Part shown: in pieces, positions 34,569 through 41,665 of the stretch
Position numbering within the stretch: the first letter of the stretch is position 1
Layout of the letters: each line of letters opens with the position of its first letter
NCBI GenBank assembly: GCA_965216025.1
Contig: CBDCEX010000017.1
Location: 806,001-870,000 of the forward strand
Direction: 5' to 3'
Origin: JADFQT01 sp965216025
GTDB lineage: Bacteria > Chloroflexota > Dehalococcoidia > Lucifugimonadales > UBA3495
Length of the DNA: 64,000 nucleotides
Translations under genes and position numbers: made by a program
Notes under the pieces: model-generated
What the model was told of the DNA's origin: nothing
What the model saw: the letters and a program-made list of their open reading frames with translations, nothing else
The model's database searches: none

Positions 34569-36321
34569 CCCACATTTCCCATATGGCTAAAAAGTTGTCT
34601 CAGTAATTCGTCGATGGTCTTTCAACCATTGTCTAATTATGGGCCCTTTTTGCGTGTTCCCAGCTATAATAACTCCATGATATGTCACTTTGCAGTAAGA
34701 TGCCGTAGGCATCATGGAGGCACCTGATGGGTGACGGCGAAAAAGCCCCTCTCCGGCTCCAATTCAACCCCAAAGTCCGCCTGGAATTTCACGGCTCAAC
34801 CATCACCTCCGACGCTGGTCTTCTTGCCTTTCGAGAGTTTGATGATGCCTTGGGCCTTACCGAAATCGCTGAGGACTACCTCCAGGAAAGCCGTACCGGA
34901 CGCAATATCCTTCACCACCTGGTTCCGCTGCTAAGACAGTCGATCTACAGCCGCTTGGCCGGCTACGACGACACCAATGACGCAGTGCGCCTTTCCCAAG
35001 ACCCAGCCATGCGAGTGATCGTGGGATGGCAAGGCTCGGAGCGGAAAGGAGCCAGCACCAGTGAGATGGGCCGGTTCGAGACGGAGTTCCTGACCCAAGA
35101 GGACAACCTGAAGGGGCTGGCACGAATAAATACCCAGTGGGTGGAACGAGCTATGGCCCATACCCTACACCGGCGAGTAATCCTGGATATGGACAGTTCC
35201 GAGAGTCCAGTGCACGGCCAGCAGGAGGGAGCAGCCTATAACGGCCACTTTGAATGCGTCTGCTATCACCCTCTCTTTCTGTTCAACCAGTTCGGGGATT
35301 GTGAAGCAGCTAAGCTACGGTCAGGCAACGTCCACAGTGCCGATGATTGGCAAGAAGTCCTTGATCCGGTGGTGGAGCGTTATTTGACAGCAGCGGTCAG
35401 GCTGCTGTTTCGTGCTGACGCCGCCTTCGCCAAGCCGGAGATATACGATTATCTGGAAGCAAGAAACATCGGCTACGCCATCAGGCTGCGATCCAACCAG
35501 GTGCTGCAGCGGGAGATAGCGCCCCGGCTAATACGGCCTACGGAGTGGCTTTCCCCGAAGCCCATCGTCTCCTATCATGACTTCGTCTACCAGGCCCAGA
35601 GCTGGAACGTTGCTCGGAGAGTGGTCTCTAAGGTGGAGTGGCACCAGGGAGAACTGTTTCCCAGAGTGGGCTTCATCGTCACCAATCTGAGCTATCCAAA
35701 CATCGGGATAGTCCGCTTTTACAATGGCCGAGGGACGGCGGAGCAATGGATAAAAGAAGGCAAGTACGCCCTGAACTGGACGAGGTTGTCCTGCCACAAG
35801 TTCGTGGCCAATCAGGTCAGGCTGGAGTTGTTCGTACTGGCTTACAACCTGGGCAACTCCATGAGAAGGCTAGCCTTACCGGAGGCAATGAAGCACTGGT
35901 CGTTGACCAGTCTGCAGACCAGGATGATCAAGACTGGAGGACGGTTGGTGCGCCATGCCGGAAGGCTGGTGTTTCAGCTTGCTGAGGTGCTGGTGAGCCG
36001 GGAAATGCTAGGCGGGATACTGGAACGAATTGGTCGGCTTAGGCTGGCTCCTGGCTAGTCCACTTTAGGAGCGTCGGGATTGGTTACGGTTACGGGGTCG
36101 TCTAGGGCAAAGGGGCTTCCCAAGGGCGAGACTTGGGCGTAGACCAGCGGTTTGGGGCTTTTACGCTTGGCAGTACAGTGGTTGCCCTATGAAAGCGTGG
36201 AATTTGAGTGAATCAGGCCGCATCAGACCGCATTTGACGCCCTTGGAATGCGGCATTATATTTGGCGGTATCCCCGCGGGAGCTATATCCAGGAAAGGTG
36301 GTTTGATCTGGGGAATCCCGG
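34569..36321 (+). mobile_element. IS1380-family insertion sequence, copy 2
   Basis: It has the same ends as copy 1 (CCCACATTTCCCATATGG left, GGGGAATCCCGG right), with a short internal duplication near 36220. The flanks (TCTAG and CTTAC) are not a direct repeat, so this copy has probably taken part in recombination after insertion. Confidence 0.85.
34727..36058 (+). CDS. IS1380-family transposase, copy 2
   Basis: A 443-residue protein nearly identical to the one at 25094 (one visible amino-acid change, NSMRR for NFMRR). The catalytic blocks ILDMDSSESPVHG, RADAAFAKPEIY and GTAEQWIKEGKYALNW are present. It is intact and probably active. Confidence 0.92.
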   Translation: MGDGEKAPLRLQFNPKVRLEFHGSTITSDAGLLAFREFDDALGLTEIAEDYLQESRTGRNILHHLVPLLRQSIYSRLAGYDDTNDAVRLSQDPAMRVIVGWQGSERKGASTSEMGRFETEFLTQEDNLKGLARINTQWVERAMAHTLHRRVILDMDSSESPVHGQQEGAAYNGHFECVCYHPLFLFNQFGDCEAAKLRSGNVHSADDWQEVLDPVVERYLTAAVRLLFRADAAFAKPEIYDYLEARNIGYAIRLRSNQVLQREIAPRLIRPTEWLSPKPIVSYHDFVYQAQSWNVARRVVSKVEWHQGELFPRVGFIVTNLSYPNIGIVRFYNGRGTAEQWIKEGKYALNWTRLSCHKFVANQVRLELFVLAYNLGNSMRRLALPEAMKHWSLTSLQTRMIKTGGRLVRHAGRLVFQLAEVLVSREMLGGILERIGRLRLAPG

Positions 36322-36415
36322 CTTACACATTTGCCTGCTAAGTAACTATTTCAATACCTTGAATTGAATTTGAAACTTATATTATACTTCCACCAAAAGC
36401 GTGGAGGTGAAAGCA

Positions 36416-36556
36416 GTGAAACCAATGAGGCAAGTTGAACCGCTGGAGACTATTTGGGAGAAAGTTGAGCCAGTGATCCTGGAGGGAACCCCTCCAAAAC
36501 CACCGCGAAGCGTTTTAGTTCAACCGTTGTTATGTTCTAAGAGCCACAACGGTTGA
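36416..36556 (+). pseudogene. IS5-family transposase N-terminal fragment
   Basis: A frame from GTG 36416 reads RQVEPLETIWEKVEPVILEG, then TPPKPPR, the typical beginning of IS5-group transposases (LEtiWxxvePlLPegxPPKPPR). Homology stops after about 31 residues where an unrelated repeat begins. GTGGAGGTG precedes the start. Confidence 0.6.
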
Positions 36557-36600
36557 GAGGTTGAGCGCCTGCCTGCCTGGCAGGTGGTCTCCGGATGCTA
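36521..36600. repeat. Left copy of a repeat pair around the 36669 gene
   Basis: CAACCGTTGTTATGTTCT and, 38 bases from its start, GGTTGAGCGCCTGCCTGCC. The right copy at 37173 has CAACCGTTGGTATGTTCC and GGTTGAGCGCCTGCTCGCC at nearly the same spacing. The left copy also contains an inverted pair CAACCGTTG / CAACGGTTG. Confidence 0.55.
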
Positions 36601-36668
36601 CAGCAGGTACAATCAGCCAGAAAAGTCATTCTGACTGGTTCCAATAAGCCTGTCGGAGTCATAACCTG

Positions 36669-37145
36669 ATGCCGAGGAACAAACTACGCAGAAAGAAGAG
36701 CAAATCGAAGACAAGGGCACCAGTCTTCTCCAGGAAAATGTTCAGGAACCTCGAACAATTGAGCGGGACACGAGCCCTAGTCTTTAATCCGCCTGGTGAG
36801 ACTAAGATGTCCGAGGTGTTGCTGGATTTTGCAAAACCTCTGTTGGAACTTGTTGATGATCGGCATTCCCACAAAGTCATAGCTTTGGCCATCGCTTGCT
36901 GGAACGCAACTTTATTTCCAGAGGAGGTTCAGGAAGCCTCTATCAATGAATTGATTGACATCTTTTCATCATCTGGTATTCGTAATGTTGAGATGGCCAA
37001 GGAGGCCGTGCAAATACTCCTGGAACGTAAGAGGAGATACTTCCCTGACAACAAGCGGTTCATTGCCGACTACCGAATATCCCATTCAAAGGATCAAATG
37101 CGCCTGACGGTAGCGTCAACCTTGTCGTTTTCTGATGAGGAGTAG
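36669..37145 (+). CDS. Hypothetical basic-to-acidic protein between direct repeats
   Basis: A 158-residue protein. It has a very basic start (PRNKLRRKKSKSKTRAP), then a predicted helical region (DRHSHKVIALAIACWNATLF, ASINELIDIFSSSGI), then KRRYFPDNKRFIADYRIS. No family was recognised. Its codon use is more AT-ending than the surrounding genes, and it is bracketed by a repeat pair, both signs of transfer. The basic start suggests nucleic-acid contact, which is only a guess. Confidence 0.6.
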   Translation: MPRNKLRRKKSKSKTRAPVFSRKMFRNLEQLSGTRALVFNPPGETKMSEVLLDFAKPLLELVDDRHSHKVIALAIACWNATLFPEEVQEASINELIDIFSSSGIRNVEMAKEAVQILLERKRRYFPDNKRFIADYRISHSKDQMRLTVASTLSFSDEE

Positions 37146-37172
37146 TTCCCTTACTCTCCTGTGTGGGCCGCA

Positions 37173-37245
37173 CAACCGTTGGTATGTTCCCCAAGGTCAA
37201 AGTAGGTGGGGTTGAGCGCCTGCTCGCCTAGCACGTGGGCATTTC
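37173..37245. repeat. Right copy of the repeat pair
   Basis: It shares CAACCGTTG-TATGTTC and GGTTGAGCGCCTGC with 36521-36600 in direct orientation; the bases in between are not conserved. The IS630 remnant begins immediately after. Confidence 0.55.
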
Positions 37246-37246
37246 C

Positions 37247-37696
37247 CCTTACTACTTTCCAGTTCCAGTTGGACAATTCAATCCCCGCCACCCCAGGCGG
37301 ATTTTGCACCGCGGACTTCAGTTGGTCTTGTTGCCCGGCGTTCAGGGCGGGAGGGGGAACCTCCAGTGTGTTCAAAGACCAAACCCTGGGCCCCGGCCCG
37401 GCGAAAACTTGACAGCCAGTCTCCTATCGTGTGAGAGAGTCTCTCTCCAAAGCCTCAGCCACTTGAGTGACCGACCACCCTTGGCCCAACAACCAAAGGC
37501 CATGCCAACGCTCCCGCTCCCGTGGTGTTGGCGCTCGATACATCTGTTCCCTTACGTCGCCTACATCCAGTTGCCACTTTTCCAGGAGTCGCGCCATATC
37601 CTTCATACCATCCTCCACCGCCACTCAACTTCTTTTACAGGATAGCGCAACTCCTCCACGGGTTCGCTTTATGCGGGTTTCACCTTATCTTTGGTT
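37247..37696 (-). pseudogene. Truncated IS630 copy
   Basis: It keeps the terminal repeat (AACCAAAGATAAGGTG at 37696 inward), the start and helix-turn-helix part (WLLGQGWSVTQVAEALE) and the first residues of the second frame (AGQQDQLKSAVQNPPG). It then stops at ELSNWNWKVVR. About two thirds of the transposase is missing. It is a relative of the element at 8333. Confidence 0.8.
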
Positions 37697-37843
37697 TTAG
37701 GAAACATCCTCGGTTTAGGAAACATCCTCCTGGCTCGGGCCTCGCGGGTGCCGGTGCTGAACTTGGAATAGATGGTGGTGTTTTGAATATTCTTGTGCCC
37801 GAGCCAGTCTTTGGCAAAGTAAATGTCTGCCCCAATCCAGCGC
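37697..37843 (-). pseudogene. Tyrosine recombinase (integrase) C-terminal fragment
   Basis: Reading on the minus strand gives GADIYFAKDWLGHKNIQNTT, then IYSKFSTGTREAR. LGHxNIQxTxIY is the hallmark of the last catalytic box of XerD/phage-type integrases, with the catalytic His and Tyr both present. The upstream catalytic Arg box is lost, and the IS630 remnant abuts the 3' end after MFPKPRMFPKT. Confidence 0.7.
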
Positions 37844-37957
37844 AAATATCAAGGACCTCCTCCTCCGTTTCCTCCGACCACCTCCGCCATAAAGCTATTC
37901 AAAAGAAAGATGTCATCCATTCCGCTAAACCAGGTCGGAAGAACGCGGGATAAGGGA

Positions 37958-38096
37958 CTAAGTAACTATCTCAAAACGTGGTTCGACAGTTCACCATGAA
38001 CGGATAAAGAACACCGCCCGTTCGTCCTGAGCTTGTTGAAGGACGGTCCACCCGGAATACAAGAGTTCAGAAATAATTTCTAAACGGTTAGTTATA
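37958..38096. repeat. Dispersed GTTCGTCCTGAGCTTG element, copy 2
   Basis: The ends CTAAGTAACTATCTCAAAAC and (inverted) GTTTAGAAATTATTTCTGAA resemble each other. The interior has GGTTCGACAGTTCACCATGA, CGTTCGTCCTGAGCTTGTTG and CCACCCGGAATACAAGAG, matching 22860-22975. The structure fits a small non-autonomous element of about 140 bases. Confidence 0.65.
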
Positions 38097-38124
38097 GGGG
38101 ATTTTTCAGGGAAGCGGAGTAATT

Positions 38125-38244
38125 GTGACAACGCTGAACGAGCGGTATGAGGACGGACAGGCGATGCGGGCCTCTATGGCCGGCGGTAACCAGAGTCATT
38201 TCGCTGTACCTGGAATTTCACAGCCCGTACCGCCATGCGGATAG
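38125..38244 (+). pseudogene. Possible carboxymuconolactone decarboxylase gene start
   Basis: From GTG 38125 (GAAGCGGAG upstream) the frame reads TTLNERYEDGQAMRASMAGG, then NQSHFAVPGISQ. This resembles the N-terminus of 4-carboxymuconolactone decarboxylase-like proteins (LxxRYxxGLxMR...). It stops after 39 codons; no continuation was found in other frames. Confidence 0.4.
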
Positions 38245-38414
38245 CGCGTTCAGTTTTTACAGAACAGGGGATTTTGCCCAGGCAGTAACTCAGTGTTACT
38301 GGGTCAATCACTTCATGGTCATCGCCGATAATCGTTAGCTGATAAGCTGAGGAGGACAGGATCGTCCTAATCTAGCTGAGCAGACACTAATGAAGACGTG
38401 CGGGAGGTTTAGCG

Positions 38415-39050
38415 ATGTACATCCGATTGGTGTGGAGAAGTCTTCGACCAGGGCATTGGGAAGAGTTCAAGAGCTACTTCCAAGACCGGTATGTGCCTGG
38501 AACGAGCGACACGAAAGGATTACAGAGACGTCAGCTTTTACGTAGCACTGAAAATCCTGATGAAGGTATCTCCTTGAGCTTTTGGGATACTCTAGAAGAT
38601 TTGCTCTCCTATGAAAGGAGCCCGGTACGTCAAGAGCTTGCTCATGGGCTTGAGGAATTCTATCCGGCGTTGGCGTACCCTATGGGGGACTATTGGGTCA
38701 AGCACTTTGAGGCAATCTCCAGTTCCGCCCACATGGAAGTCCAGGAGGTGTCAGGGAAATACATACGAATGGTATGGGGAAAGCTCAGGCCCGGGTCTTG
38801 GGAAGAGTACGAGCGCCATTACCATGAGCGGGTAGCGGGCTCAACCACCGCAAAGGGGCTACAGGAGCGTCAACTTTTGCGTAGCACCGAAGATCCCGAC
38901 GAGGGCATCAGTGTCGGCATTTGGGATACGGTTGACGACCTACTCAACTACGAAAGGAGCGAGTTCCGCCAGAACCTTGTCAAAGAGGTAGAGCACCTGT
39001 ACCGAGGCGACCACTGGGTCAAGCACTTTGAAATCAGTTCCACCGACTAG
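38415..39050 (+). CDS. Tandem antibiotic-biosynthesis-monooxygenase (ABM)-like protein
   Basis: A 211-residue protein made of two homologous halves of about 100 residues. They begin MYIRLVWRSLRPGHWEEFKS and YIRMVWGKLRPGSWEEYERH; each contains KGLQ-R-QLLRSTE-PDEGIS and ends WVKHFE. This is the dimeric alpha-beta-barrel arrangement fused in one chain. Relatives are heme-degrading or quinone-forming oxygenases, or of unknown function. GGGAGG precedes ATG 38415. A terminator now at 41627 was originally about 60 bases downstream. Confidence 0.75.
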   Translation: MYIRLVWRSLRPGHWEEFKSYFQDRYVPGTSDTKGLQRRQLLRSTENPDEGISLSFWDTLEDLLSYERSPVRQELAHGLEEFYPALAYPMGDYWVKHFEAISSSAHMEVQEVSGKYIRMVWGKLRPGSWEEYERHYHERVAGSTTAKGLQERQLLRSTEDPDEGISVGIWDTVDDLLNYERSEFRQNLVKEVEHLYRGDHWVKHFEISSTD

Positions 39051-39078
39051 TACAGGTGGGCGTAAATAACCCGGCAGT

Positions 39079-40250
39079 TCATGCGACCAGCACCTTGCCT
39101 TGGTAAGTCCATTTGAAGGGCTTTGCCATGGTCCGGTTGTAATAGTCGATGAAGTCCCACACCTTCTGTTTCAGATCGGTGACCGATCTGAATGACCCTC
39201 GCTGTAGCAGTTTTCGCACCAGAATGCTCAGCCAGATTTCCACTTGGTTCATCCATGACGTGTGCTTGGGGGTGTAGTGAAACACGATACAGTGGCTGGG
39301 ATCGCTGAGAAATGCGGCCCGGGACTCTCGGTTCGCCAATGTGCCCCACTTGCCCTTCTTACCCAACTCCAGGTCCAGCCCAGACTCTCTGGCTACCCAG
39401 CGCACTAGAGATTCAGAACGGTGCGTGTCCAGGTTGTCCACCACAAAATGCCACCGCTGGGCCGCCCTATCGCTAGCGATCACTGCCTCCACATGCTGCA
39501 GAAAGTCCGCTTCGGTACGTCTGGGCCCCCCATAGGGCTCAACAATCTGACCCGTCACCACATCCCGACTGATGATGAAGGAGCGTGTACCATGCCGGAT
39601 GTACTCAAACTCCCGCCGTTCCACCTTCCCCGGCGCCAAGGGCAACCCAGGATGTTTGCGCTCCAGGGCCTGTACTCCGGTCAACTCATCAGTGCTCATC
39701 ACTCGCTCCCCAGATTGGACCAAGGCGGGAGCTTCTCGGTACAGATCGCAGATGTCAGTGACTTTGGCGTCATAGTGCTCGTCCCCGGAGGGTGTCAACC
39801 AATAGCGTATCCGGTGGGGTTTCAGGTCCCCCTTTCTAGAAGCCTGGCCGCATGACGGGGGGAAATCCGTTCTACGATGCCTTTTTCGATGATCTCATCA
39901 GCCAATTCCCGGCTGGTCCACTGGCCACTGGCTGGGGGCCTCACAAGCCAGGGACATGATCTGGCAAACTTGTCTGGGGTGATCCAGCCCCAGGACGAGG
40001 CGCATCCCGCAACCTTTCTTCTATACTCAGGCAGAATGGCTGCCTGTAGCCCCAGCCAGCGGTTGCGGAACCGTACCGTATCCACATCCAGGCCCACTTC
40101 GCGGGCTATTTGGCTGTTGTTCAGGCCAGCCGCGGCAGACAGAATGATTCTGCCTCGCCGGGCCAACTGCTGGGGGGTGCTTTGCCAGGGTTTCCAATCC
40201 TTGCTGCTCTTCCGGGGATAATCCACCACGGGAGTCGCATGCCTTCACCA
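39079..40250 (-). pseudogene. IS630 transposase, copy 1 (intact catalytic half, damaged start)
   Basis: The catalytic part (39079-39830) is complete: MSTDELTGVQALERKHPG, HFVVDNLDTHRSE, HYTPKHTSWMNQVEIW. The N-terminal part (from 40250) has lost several short stretches of 1 to about 14 bases relative to copy 2, destroying its frame. The two halves are also offset by -1 at AAAGGGGGAC, as in copy 2. Confidence 0.8.
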
Positions 40251-40315
40251 CCACACTTCAGTCTCCACAACCTTCTCGGGCTTTTCAGATACGTGGGCGT
40301 AAATAACCCGGCAGT

Positions 40316-41520
40316 TCATGCGACCAGCACCTTGCCTTGGTAACCATGGTCCGGTTGTAATAGTCGATGAAGTCCCACACCTTCTGATTCAGATCGGACC
40401 GATCTGAATGACCCTCGCTGTAGCAGTTTTCGCACCAGAATGCTCAGCCAGATTTCCACTTGGTTCATCCATGACGTGTGCTTGGGGGTGTAGTGAAACA
40501 CGATACAGTGGCTGGGATCGCTGAGAAATGCGGCCCGGGACTCTCGGTTCGCCAATGTGCCCCACTTGCCCTTCTTACCCAACTCCAGGTCCAGCCCAGA
40601 CTCTCTGGCTACCCAGCGCACTAGAGATTCAGAACGGTGCGTGTCCAGGTTGTCCACCACAAAATGCCACCGCTGGGCCGCCCTATCGCTAGCGATCACT
40701 GCCTCCACATGCTGCAGAAAGTCCGCTTCGGTACGTCTGGGCCCCCCATAGGGCTCAACAATCTGACCCGTCACCACATCCCGACTGATGATGAAGGAGC
40801 GTGTACCATGCCGGATGTACTCAAACTCCCGCCGTTCCACCTTCCCCGGCGCCAAGGGCAACCCAGGATGTTTGCGCTCCAGGGCCTGTACTCCGGTCAA
40901 CTCATCAGTGCTCATCACTCGCTCCCCAGATTGGACCAAGGCGGGAGCTTCTCGGTACAGATCGCAGATGTCAGTGACTTTGGCGTCATAGTGCTCGTCC
41001 CCGGAGGGTGTCAACCAATAGCGTATCCGGTGGGGTTTCAGGTCCCCCTTTCTAGAAGCCTGGCCGCATGACGGGGGGAAATCCGTTCTACGATGCCTTT
41101 TTCGATGATCTCATCAGCCAATTCCCGGCTGGTCCACTGGCTGATAGGACGACCGCACTGGCTGGGGGCCTCACAAGCCAGGGACATGATCTGGCAAACT
41201 TGCTCTGGGGTGATCCGGGCGGGAGCCCCAGGACGAGGCGCATCCCGCAACCTTTCTTCTATACTCAGGTCTTCCAGAATGGCTGCCTGTAGCCCCAGCC
41301 AGCGGTTGCGCCAGAACCGTACCGTATCCACATCCAGGCCCACTTCGCGGGCTATTTGGCTGTTGTTCAGGCCAGCCGCGGCAGACAGAATGATTCTGCC
41401 TCGCCGGGCCAACTGCTGGGGAGTGCTATATCGGCGCACCAGGGTTTCCAATCCTTGCTGCTCTTCCGGGGATAATTCCACCACGGGAGGTTTCGGTCCA
41501 CGCATCGCCTTCACCACCAC
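40316..41520 (-). pseudogene. IS630 transposase, copy 2 (intact start, damaged catalytic end)
   Basis: The N-terminal frame (41520-41038) is complete, with AAAGLNNSQIAREVGLDVDT and WTSRELADEIIEKGIVERIS. The catalytic frame (41014-40316) lacks about 19 bases near GGTAACCATGG and two bases at GATCGGACC, so its C-terminus is scrambled. It is complementary in damage to copy 1. A -1 shift at AAAGGGGGAC joins the two frames in both copies. Confidence 0.8.
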
Positions 41521-41626
41521 ACTTCATCTCTCCAACCTCAACGCGCTCATTATACTACTCGGGCTTTTCAGCCCACCTGTACTAGTAGATGTTATTCTAA
41601 GCAACAACGTGGACTGTCGTTAGGAC

Positions 41627-41661
41627 AAAGAGGGTGGCTGTCGGCCACCCTCTTTGCTTTT
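41627..41661 (+). terminator. Rho-independent terminator
   Basis: A ten-base-pair stem AGAGGGTGGC / GCCACCCTCT with a five-base loop, followed by TTTGCTTTT. Removing the IS630 pair puts it about 60 bases behind the ABM-like gene at 38415, which it most likely served. Confidence 0.85.
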
Positions 41662-41665
41662 CTCA

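Larger units (their letters stand above)
39051..41581 (-). mobile_element. Tandem pair of decayed IS630 elements
   Basis: The outer ends TACAGGTGGGC (39051) and GCCCACCTGTA (to 41581) are inverted repeats beginning at a single TA target. Inside, two copies of the same element lie head to tail (about 39051-40287 and 40288-41581), meeting at a damaged junction (CTTTTCAGATACGTGGGCG). They inserted directly behind the stop codon of the ABM-like gene. Confidence 0.8.

Noticed and set aside
24936..36321. Large composite transposon formed by IS1380 copies 1 and 2
   Set aside because: Copy 1 has its own CTTAT duplication on both sides, so it inserted alone; the DNA between is a mosaic of unrelated elements.
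38147..38338. 63-codon frame between the MITE-like element and the ABM gene
   Set aside because: No ribosome site or recognisable similarity; it overlaps a better-supported decarboxylase fragment in another frame.
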